DNA of 26,423 bases, taken from positions 1 to 26,423 of the forward strand of contig CAKRYT010000011.1 in assembly GCA_934432675.1 (NCBI GenBank). Direction: 5' to 3'. This stretch comes from an uncultured Eubacteriales bacterium. GTDB taxonomy: Bacteria; Bacillota; Clostridia; Oscillospirales; CAG-272. Both the position numbers and the translations under genes were made by a program. This document shows, piece after piece, positions 21,070 to 26,423 of this stretch (within the stretch, counting starts at the first letter, position 1; the number at the start of each line of letters is the position of its first letter). Under the pieces are notes generated by a model. That model did not search any database, was not told where the DNA came from, and saw only the letters and a list, made by a program, of their open reading frames with translations.

Positions 21070-22170
21070 TCATATTTTTACGAGCATGAGCAGGGTCCCC
21101 CCGACGATGAGCGCAAGACCGACGGCGGCGCGGCGCGTGAGTTTTTCATGCAGAAACAGGCACGAGAAAGCCACCGTCAGAAGAATACTCAACTTGTCGG
21201 TCGGGACAACGACGCTGGCGGGCCCCAGTTGCAGGGCGCGGTAGTAGCACAGCCACGACGCCCCCGTCGCGAGCCCCGAGAGGCAGATAAAGAGCAGTTC
21301 CCGCCCGGGGATCCCCCGCAGTTTGTCGCCCTTCCCCGTCACCGGCACCATGAGCCAGGACATGGCGAGTACCACCGCGGTGCGGATCATCGTCCCGAGG
21401 TTGGACTCCACCCCCTCGATCCCGATCTTGCCGAGGATGGAAGTCATCGCCGCAAAGAGCGCGGAGAGGCAGGCGAAGAGGAGCCACGCGTACCTGCCCC
21501 TCCCCCGGGACGCGGTCGGCTCTGCGGTCTTTCCCGTCTCCGTACCGTCCCGTACCTCCGCGGGTACCCCCGTTGCACCGGTCGACGTGTTCGTCACGCA
21601 CACTGCGCCGGCCGCGTCCGCGGTATCCGCCGTCCCTGCTGTCTCCGTCACATCCGTCGTCTCTGTCATCCCTACCGTCTCTGTCATCCCTACCGTCTCC
21701 GCCGTCTCCGCCGTCTCCGCCGTTTTCGTGAGGGAGGCACCCGACACAGGCTTTTTCTTTTCGATCATGAGATAGGTGCCGACGGCGATGAGCACCACGC
21801 AGATTCCTTTGAGCCAGGAGATGGGCTCGTGCAGGATGATAAAAGCGAGGAGGATCGAGAGAATGGTCGAGGATTTATCGATCGGCACGACGCGGTTGAC
21901 GTCGCCCAGCCCGAGCGCGCGGAAGTAGCATAGCCACGACGCCCCCGTCGCGAGCCCCGAGAGAATGAGGAACACCCAGGTTTTCGCCCCGATCTCCCGG
22001 ACGCCTCCCAATGACCCCACGATGAGCACCATGCAGAAGGACATGAGCAGCACGACCACCGTACGGATGGCGGTTGCCACCGTCGAATCCGTTTTGCGGA
22101 TACCGCATTTTGCGAGGATGGAGGTCAGCGCGGCGAATGCCGCCGACCCCAGCGCAAGAAATACCCACAT
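21070..22170 (-). CDS. EamA/DMT transporter: two duplicated halves joined by a repetitive linker
   Basis: The protein has 366 residues. Two EamA modules of about 140 residues each (about 1-140 and 226-366) are clearly similar to each other: AALTSILAKCGI vs AAMTSILGKIGI, AIRTVVVLLMSF vs MIRTAVVLAMSW, and LSGLATGASWLCYxRAL in both. Each has four to five membrane segments, giving a full drug/metabolite-type permease from one chain. The halves are joined by about 85 residues of Thr/Glu/Ala repeats (TAETAETAET, VGMTET twice) and then a basic stretch. ATG follows AAGGAGGGG. It lies 12 bases after marR, so it is probably the MarR target. The substrate is unknown. Confidence 0.92.
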   Translation of the reverse strand: MWVFLALGSAAFAALTSILAKCGIRKTDSTVATAIRTVVVLLMSFCMVLIVGSLGGVREIGAKTWVFLILSGLATGASWLCYFRALGLGDVNRVVPIDKSSTILSILLAFIILHEPISWLKGICVVLIAVGTYLMIEKKKPVSGASLTKTAETAETAETVGMTETVGMTETTDVTETAGTADTADAAGAVCVTNTSTGATGVPAEVRDGTETGKTAEPTASRGRGRYAWLLFACLSALFAAMTSILGKIGIEGVESNLGTMIRTAVVLAMSWLMVPVTGKGDKLRGIPGRELLFICLSGLATGASWLCYYRALQLGPASVVVPTDKLSILLTVAFSCLFLHEKLTRRAAVGLALIVGGTLLMLVKI

Positions 22171-22182
22171 AACAACCCCTCC

Positions 22183-22641
22183 TTATGCCATCGCCCCGAC
22201 GACAAAGTGCGGGAAACCCGTGCGGCTCTCGGTCTTGGAGGCGCGGTACAGCCGATCGAGGAGCGTGGCAAAAAACCTCCGCTCCTCCTCCGACAGCGAC
22301 GCCGTCAGATATTCGTAAAATGCGGTTTCGATCTCCGCTTTGGAGACCTTCAACGCCTCTGCCTTGTCGGTCGCGTACAGCAGACGGCTGCGCCCGTCCG
22401 CGGGATTTTCCCGCCGCACGAGATACCCTTTGGCTTCGAGGCTCTCGGTGCGGCGCGCGATCGCCGCCTTGTCGGCGTGCAGCAGTTCCGCAATCTGCGC
22501 CTGCGTAACCCCGGGGTGATGCCGCAGGGCGTGGATGTAGTCGATCTCCGCCGTCCCGATGTCGCTCTCCCGGAGCGTGCGGAGCACCAGTTTCTCCGCC
22601 TCCCGCGCAATCTTCGTGATCTTTCTTTCCGTTATGTCCAA
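22183..22641 (-). CDS. MarR-family transcriptional regulator
   Basis: The protein has 152 residues. The winged helix-turn-helix is visible in VTQAQIAELLHADKAAIARRTESLEAKGYLVRRENPADGRSRLLYAT, ending in the DGR-x-R wing typical of MarR. The start must be TTG at 22641, since no ATG or GTG lies before the HTH; AAAGGAAG precedes it by 8 bases. It forms an operon with the EamA transporter and has a perfect palindrome over its own promoter, so autorepression with release by a transported or toxic ligand is the likely design. The ligand is not known. Confidence 0.92.
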   Translation of the reverse strand: MDITERKITKIAREAEKLVLRTLRESDIGTAEIDYIHALRHHPGVTQAQIAELLHADKAAIARRTESLEAKGYLVRRENPADGRSRLLYATDKAEALKVSKAEIETAFYEYLTASLSEEERRFFATLLDRLYRASKTESRTGFPHFVVGAMA

Positions 22642-22669
22642 AATACCCGCTTCCTTTCACGGAAAAATA

Positions 22670-22712
22670 GTTGTACCTACAACCATTTTACCGCATCCCC
22701 CCGTTTTGTCAA
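22670..22712 (-). promoter_or_regulatory. marR promoter and MarR operator
   Basis: On the minus strand, TTGACA (22707-22712), a 16-bp spacer and TAAAAT (22685-22690). A perfect palindrome GTTGTA-N2-TACAAC (22670-22683) follows over the expected transcription start. Its 14-bp size and position fit a MarR dimer site. Confidence 0.82.
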
Positions 22713-22747
22713 CCCGTTTTGTCAACCCGTTTTGTCAACCCGTTTTT
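22701..22747. repeat. Three tandem 13-bp repeats, each carrying a -35 box
   Basis: The unit CCGTTTTGTCAAC occurs at 22701-22713, 22714-22726 and 22727-22739, then partially to 22747. On the minus strand each unit contains TTGACA. Only the first lies at the correct distance from the marR -10 box. Confidence 0.92.
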
Positions 22748-22803
22748 GCCGGGACGTACCTGCGCCGTACCAATCCCCCGTTTTTACTTTTTTCGTTACC
22801 CTC

Positions 22804-22852
22804 TTGACAAGTAACCGAGCGTTTACTATAATACATGTAACCGAGCGTTTAC
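22804..22852 (+). promoter_or_regulatory. Perfect tetR promoter with two identical operators
   Basis: TTGACA (22804-22809), 17 bp and TATAAT (22827-22832) match consensus at all positions. GTAACCGAGCGTTTAC occurs twice, at 22811-22826 (filling the spacer) and at 22837-22852 (over the transcription start), 26 bp apart. Each copy is an imperfect palindrome (GTAA-x-C ... G-x-TTAC), as expected for a TetR dimer. Confidence 0.93.
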
Positions 22853-22880
22853 TTTTTTTCTTAAAAGGAGCATCTGACTT

Positions 22881-23477
22881 ATGACGACGACCAAAGAACG
22901 GATCCCGGAGGTCTCCCTCGCGCTGTTTGCCGAGCGCGGCTACGCCGGCACCTCCATGCGCGATATTGCCGACAAACTCGGCATCACCAAGGGGGCACTC
23001 TACCGACATTACGATGGGAAAGAGGCAATCCTCTCGGCGATCACCGAGCGGATGCAGACGCTCGATACCGCGCGGGCACAGGCGTTTGCGATGCCGACGG
23101 CGGCACCGGGGTCGGACGGCGATGCCTACCGCCGCACCGCGTGGGAGAGCATCCGTGCGTATAGCGTGGCGCAGTTCCGCTACTGGACGGAGGATCCCTT
23201 CGCCTCCCGTTTCCGGCGGCTCCTCACGCTGGAACAGTACCGTGACCCCGGCATGGCGCGCCTGTTCCGCGACTACCTCTCCGCGGGTCCCCTCGCTTAC
23301 GTGACGGAACTGTTCCGCGAGACAGGGGGTGAGGCGGCGGAGGAACTCGCACTCGATTTTTACGGACCCATGTTCCTCCTGTACAGCGTCTTTGACAGTG
23401 CCGAGGATAAGCCGGCGGTCCTCTCCCTGCTGGAAAAGCACATGGACGCCTTTTCCGCCCGTCTCTCCGACGCGTAA
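22881..23477 (+). CDS. TetR/AcrR-family transcriptional regulator
   Basis: The protein has 198 residues, with ATG after AAAAGGAG. The N-terminal HTH (about 8-52) reads ALFAERGYAGTSMRDIADKL, then GITKGALYRHYDGKEAIL, a classic TetR match. The C-terminal 140 residues are helical and hydrophobic, as in the ligand-binding domains, with no recognisable ligand signature. The double operator in its own promoter indicates tight autorepression. The GNAT gene starts 123 bases downstream on the same strand with no terminator between, so it is probably co-regulated. Confidence 0.95.
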   Translation: MTTTKERIPEVSLALFAERGYAGTSMRDIADKLGITKGALYRHYDGKEAILSAITERMQTLDTARAQAFAMPTAAPGSDGDAYRRTAWESIRAYSVAQFRYWTEDPFASRFRRLLTLEQYRDPGMARLFRDYLSAGPLAYVTELFRETGGEAAEELALDFYGPMFLLYSVFDSAEDKPAVLSLLEKHMDAFSARLSDA

Positions 23478-23600
23478 CGGCAGGCGGAGACGCAAGCACG
23501 GCCAGACCCGCACGCATCTGCGTTTTGCCAGCCGCCGTCACGTGCCAGCAGACAAAATACAATCAATACCGGAAACGACAATTACAAAGGAGTATGAACT

Positions 23601-24230
23601 ATGTTACAAAAAAAATATATCATCCGCCCCGAAACCCCGGACGACTTCCGCACGGTGGAAGAAATGACGCGGGAATCGTTCTGGAACGTGTATCGCCCCG
23701 GGTGCACAGAGCACTACGTCCTGCATTGTTTCCGTTCCGACGCCGCCTTCGTGCCGGAACTGGATTACGTCATGGAGATAGACGGGAAGATCATGGGGCA
23801 GGTCATGTTTGCCCGTGCCGAGATCGAGTGTGACGACGGACGCCGGGTCCCGGTCATGACCTTCGGCCCCATCTGCATCGCCCCGCGCTATAAACGGCAG
23901 GGCTACGGAAAGATCCTGCTCGACACCGTGATCGAAAAAGCCGCCGCCATGGGCGTCGGTGCCCTCGTGACGGAGGGGAACATCCTGTTCTACGGCAAGT
24001 CCGGCTTTGCCCCGGCAAAAACGATGGGCATCCGCTATGCGGATGACCCCGACGCCGAATACCTGATCGCAAAGGAATTACAGCCCGGGTATCTCAAAGG
24101 CGTTTCGGGCGTGTACCGCGACCCGTCGGGCTACTTTGCCCCGCAGACGCACCCCGAGGCGTTTGAACGGTACGATGCCACCTTCCCCGCAAAAGAAAAA
24201 CAGGTGCTCCCGGGGCAGTTATTTTCCTGA
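23601..24230 (+). CDS. GNAT-family N-acetyltransferase (YhbS-like)
   Basis: The protein has 209 residues, with ATG after AAAGGAG at 8-base spacing. It begins with the GNAT pattern YIIRPETPDDFRTVEEM. The core has VMTFGPICIAPRYKRQGYGKILLD, where the R/Q-x-x-G-x-G/A loop (RQGYGK) binds acetyl-CoA, then the GALVTEGNILFYGKSGF strand-helix. The C-terminal 60 residues (Gly/Tyr/Pro-rich; YFAPQTHPEAFERYDATFP) match larger YhbS-like acetyltransferases. The substrate is unknown; placement behind a TetR repressor suggests an inducible detoxification or modification role. Confidence 0.92.
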   Translation: MLQKKYIIRPETPDDFRTVEEMTRESFWNVYRPGCTEHYVLHCFRSDAAFVPELDYVMEIDGKIMGQVMFARAEIECDDGRRVPVMTFGPICIAPRYKRQGYGKILLDTVIEKAAAMGVGALVTEGNILFYGKSGFAPAKTMGIRYADDPDAEYLIAKELQPGYLKGVSGVYRDPSGYFAPQTHPEAFERYDATFPAKEKQVLPGQLFS

Positions 24231-24265
24231 CCCGCCCCGGCGCATCTGTCTTCGGAGGTATCACC

Positions 24266-24682
24266 TTGCCCCACGAAAACAAGCAGCCGAGCCCCGCGCG
24301 CGGCGATTACCGGCATCGCCCCTGTACCGACACCTTCACCTGTCGGGTCTGCGGCAGGCTCTGCGCCCCGGAGGCGGCGGGCAGCGACCACCGCAACCAT
24401 TGCCCGGATTGCCTCTCCTCCCTGCACGTCGATACGACGCCGGGCGACCGCACGAGCGACTGCGGCGGCGTCATGGAACCGATTGCGGTCTGGGTGCGCC
24501 GCGGCGGAGAGTGGGCGATCGTCCACCGCTGCCGTCGGTGCGGGTGCCTGCGCTCCAATCGCATCGCCGCGGACGATAATCCGGTGAAACTCATGAGCAT
24601 CGCCCTCCGCCCGCTGGCAAACCCGCCGTTCCCTCTCGACCGCATCGAGAAAATGACCGCCGCAGGCGGTGCACCCGCCTGA
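24266..24682 (+). CDS. RNHCP-domain zinc-ribbon protein
   Basis: The protein has 138 residues from a TTG start at 24266 with CGGAGG 7 bases upstream. The domain begins FTCRVCGRLCAP, then HRNHCPDCLSSLHVD with the naming motif, PGDRTSDCGGVMEPIAVW, WAIVHRCRRCGCLRSNRIAADDNP. Four Cys/His clusters suggest one or two zinc ribbons. The RNHCP family is widespread and of unknown function; a nucleic-acid or RNA-linked role is only a guess. It follows the GNAT gene by 35 bases and could be in the same transcript. Confidence 0.9.
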   Translation: MPHENKQPSPARGDYRHRPCTDTFTCRVCGRLCAPEAAGSDHRNHCPDCLSSLHVDTTPGDRTSDCGGVMEPIAVWVRRGGEWAIVHRCRRCGCLRSNRIAADDNPVKLMSIALRPLANPPFPLDRIEKMTAAGGAPA

Positions 24683-24786
24683 CCCGCCGCGATTGCCCTA
24701 TATCCCAGCCGGACTTGCAACCGCGCCGCACCCGGCATCCCGTTCCCCTCCCAACCCCGCCTGTTGCAAGCCCGGATGCAAGAATC

Positions 24787-24850
24787 CCCTGCCACCCATG
24801 TGACGCTCCGTTTGGCGTCTCACATCGGCGGCAGGGTACTTTGTTTTTCA
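24787..24850 (+). terminator. Terminator after the RNHCP gene
   Basis: An interrupted stem (CCCTGCC 24787-24793 with GGCAGGG 24830-24836, plus the inner ATGTGA-CGC / GCG-TCTCACAT pairs) is followed by TTTGTTTTTC. The bases 24683-24786 before it hold nothing I can assign. Confidence 0.85.
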
Positions 24851-24884
24851 ACCAATACTAGAATTTTTCTCTCAAAACGAGTGA

Positions 24885-24912
24885 TTGCTTTTCGGGCGGG
24901 ATGTGTTATAGT
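24885..24912 (+). promoter_or_regulatory. Predicted promoter of the XRE regulator
   Basis: TTGCTT (24885-24890), a 16-bp spacer and TATAGT (24907-24912), 45 bases before the start codon. Confidence 0.6.
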
Positions 24913-24957
24913 AGAAGCAGGATAGGTGCCGATCCAAAACAGTAAGGAGGCATAACC

Positions 24958-25770
24958 ATGCAGAAACTCGGAGAAAAGATCAAATCTTTGAGAAAACAGA
25001 AAAACATCTCCCAGGAGGTTTTTGCGAGCTACCTCGGGGTATCCTTTCAAGCCGTTTCCAAGTGGGAGACCGGCAGCACCCTGCCGGATGTGACCATGAT
25101 TCCCGCCATTGCCTCTTTCTTCGGCGTAACGACCGATGAGCTTTTTGATTTCAACCGGTTCGAGGCGGAAAAGCAGGTAGAGGCGATCTGCCGGGAGGCG
25201 TATCAATACCGTGTGACCGACAGTGCAAAATCGGAGCGCATCCTGCGCGAGGGCTTGCAGAGATTCCCGGGGAATGACATCATCCTCAACAATCTGCTTT
25301 ATACACTGGATTACCGGACGCGGGCGGAGGAGGTCATCAGGTTGTGCAAGACGCTTATCGAGTCGACGAAAGACGATTCCGTTAAGTACGATGCCTGCCG
25401 GATCCTTGCATCGTGCTACCGGGAAAACGGGCAGAACGACCTCGTCCGACCCACGCTTGAACAGATCCCCGAGATCTACTTTTCAAAGCTGGAGCTGATG
25501 GCATCCCTTTTAGACGGAGAGGATAGCTATGAGGCGGCGCAAAAGCAGAAAAACCTCTCGGCGGAGGACCTGATCGAGATGTTACTGATCACGGGTAAGC
25601 GCCTGGAAGAGAGGGGCGACAACGAAAAAGCCGCCTCCCAGTTTCAGATTGCCCTGAAGATCATCGATGCGTTTGCAGAAGATTTCGTCGAAAGCAAATG
25701 GTTCCGTTCCACCATTTACGAATACATGAGCGAGCAGAGGAAAGAAGCCGAAAGGCTGCTTGCCGAGTGA
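24958..25770 (+). CDS. XRE-family HTH regulator with TPR-like C-terminal domain
   Basis: The protein has 270 residues, with ATG after AAGGAGG at 7-base spacing. Residues 1-65 are a Cro/CI-type HTH (LGEKIKSLRKQKNISQEVFA, YLGVSFQAVSKWETG, LPDVTMIPAIASFFGVTTDELF). The remaining 200 residues are helical repeats of TPR type (AEEVIRLCKTLI; ACRILASCYRENGQNDL; GDNEKAASQFQIALKIID). This architecture is common in Clostridia, where the repeat part presumably senses a peptide or partner protein. No target operator is evident and no obvious partner gene is next to it. Base composition is somewhat less GC-rich than the neighbouring genes. Confidence 0.92.
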   Translation: MQKLGEKIKSLRKQKNISQEVFASYLGVSFQAVSKWETGSTLPDVTMIPAIASFFGVTTDELFDFNRFEAEKQVEAICREAYQYRVTDSAKSERILREGLQRFPGNDIILNNLLYTLDYRTRAEEVIRLCKTLIESTKDDSVKYDACRILASCYRENGQNDLVRPTLEQIPEIYFSKLELMASLLDGEDSYEAAQKQKNLSAEDLIEMLLITGKRLEERGDNEKAASQFQIALKIIDAFAEDFVESKWFRSTIYEYMSEQRKEAERLLAE

Positions 25771-25782
25771 CCCCGCCACACC

Positions 25783-26423
25783 AAAAAAATGACCTCCCGT
25801 CGGGGAGGTCACATTTCTTTTTCTCATCCACCTTGCCCACCTTTTCCGCTTGCGGGCGAAAGGTGAGCGAGGCGAAAACACGCCGGGGGCTTGTTTTCGC
25901 CGACGCGCCCGATGAAAACGGGGAGCGGCGGAGCAAGCCGGCGAGCGATCACCGCGACCCTCGTTTTCGAGCCGTCGGGAACCGTCGGAATTTCCCCGAA
26001 ATTCCGGGTTCAAGTCCGCGCCCCTAAAAAAAATGCCCCCCCATTCGGGAGGTCATTTTTTGGTGCGGGCGAAAGGTAAGCGAGGCGAAAACACGCCGGG
26101 GGCTTGTTTTCGCCGACGCGCCCGATGAAAACGGGGAGCGGCGGAGCGAGCCGGCGAGCGATCACCGCGACCTCCGTTTTCGAGCCGTCAGGGAACCTCG
26201 GAATTTCTCCGAAATTCCGGGTGAAGGTTCCCGCCGCACCAAAAAAGAGGCTCCCCATTCGGGAGGTCATTTTTCTTCTTATCTACCCCGCCTGCCCTTT
26301 TCCCTCACGGGCGAAAGGTAAGCGAGGCGAAAACACGCCGGTGGCCTGTTTTCGCCGACGCGCCCGATGAAAACGGGGAGCGGCGGAGCAAGCCGGCGAG
26401 CAATCACCGCGACCTTCGTTTTC
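25783..26423. repeat. Three tandem GC-rich intergenic repeat units, running off the window
   Basis: Units begin at A-runs at about 25783, 26026 and 26241, and the third is cut by the edge. Each has a terminator-like hairpin with the right arm GGGAGGTCA and a T-run, then a core starting GGCGAAAGGT (25855, 26068, 26310) of about 120 bp that is almost identical in the three. The core holds an inverted repeat GGCGAAAACA / TGTTTTCGCC and phrases such as GATGAAAACGGGGAGCGGCG. Units 1 and 3 share an extra CT-rich stretch between hairpin and core that unit 2 lacks, making the offsets 213 and 242 bp. No gene is credible in this 650-bp stretch; short frames here repeat from unit to unit and lack ribosome-binding sites. 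Confidence 0.88.
25790..25821 (+). terminator. Terminator of the XRE gene, also the head of repeat unit 1
   Basis: A perfect 9-bp stem TGACCTCCC (25790-25798) with 25803-25811, then CATTTCTTTTTC. Related hairpins head the next two repeat units, but their left arms have decayed. Confidence 0.85.

Noticed and set aside
22701..22747. Short regular repeats as a CRISPR array
   Set aside because: The 13-bp units are directly abutting with no spacers and there are no cas genes. The 25783-26423 array likewise has no unique spacers of CRISPR size.
26003..26020. tRNA T-arm-like sequence GGGTTCAAGTCC in repeat unit 1
   Set aside because: The T-stem does not pair well, no acceptor, D or anticodon arm is found around it, and the other units do not keep it.

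Overview
The window looks like a chromosomal segment of a GC-rich Bacillota, most likely a gut-type Clostridia (Oscillospirales or Christensenellales are guesses). This rests on strong AGGAGG-type ribosome-binding sites, sigma-A promoters with very regular 17-bp spacing, Amidase_6 and RNHCP proteins, an XRE-TPR regulator, and a small stand-alone ferredoxin-thioredoxin-reductase-like protein beside thioredoxin. No 16S or other taxonomic marker is present, so the assignment is inference.

Layout. (1) 1-988 is AT-rich and unlike the rest. It holds the tail of an unknown gene, a striking 125-nt nested inverted repeat and a HEPN-like gene, and it stops at the 3' end of a tRNA-Ser(UGA), the classic position for an integrated element. 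(2) 989-8033 is housekeeping: tRNA-Ser, a long-form guaA, a small amidase, the operon trxA / FTR-like / ABC-F, and pyk, with divergent promoters between trxA and pyk. (3) 8060-11424 is one large surface lipoprotein gene with a perfect-consensus promoter and a strong terminator. (4) 11471-16842 holds a translationally coupled pair of RadC paralogues (the upstream one with a broken metal-binding motif), two tiny membrane proteins, trmB, dapA and divergent queA. (5) 16852-17632 is a toxin-antitoxin operon joining a RelB/DinJ-type antitoxin with a long Ala/Pro linker to a Doc/Fic toxin, with a palindrome over its promoter. (6) 17759-20370 holds a small membrane protein, an RlmA-type 23S rRNA methyltransferase, ruvX/yqgF and a membrane-anchored LuxR-type HTH protein. 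(7) 20368-24230 holds a PAP2 phosphatase, a MarR-EamA transporter operon with a visible operator, and a TetR-GNAT pair with two near-identical operators in a perfect promoter. (8) 24266-25770 holds an RNHCP zinc-ribbon protein and an XRE-TPR regulator. (9) 25783 to the end is non-coding and made of three tandem units of about 215-243 bp that run off the window.

How the genes work together: most of the segment is core metabolism and RNA modification (GMP synthesis, glycolysis, lysine/cell-wall precursor synthesis, m7G and queuosine tRNA modification, 23S methylation) interspersed with small self-regulated accessory modules. No CRISPR array, phage structural gene, transposase or complete defence island was found. 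The most worthwhile leads are the RelB-Doc hybrid, the AT-rich island edge with its cruciform, the RadC pair, and the terminal repeat array.
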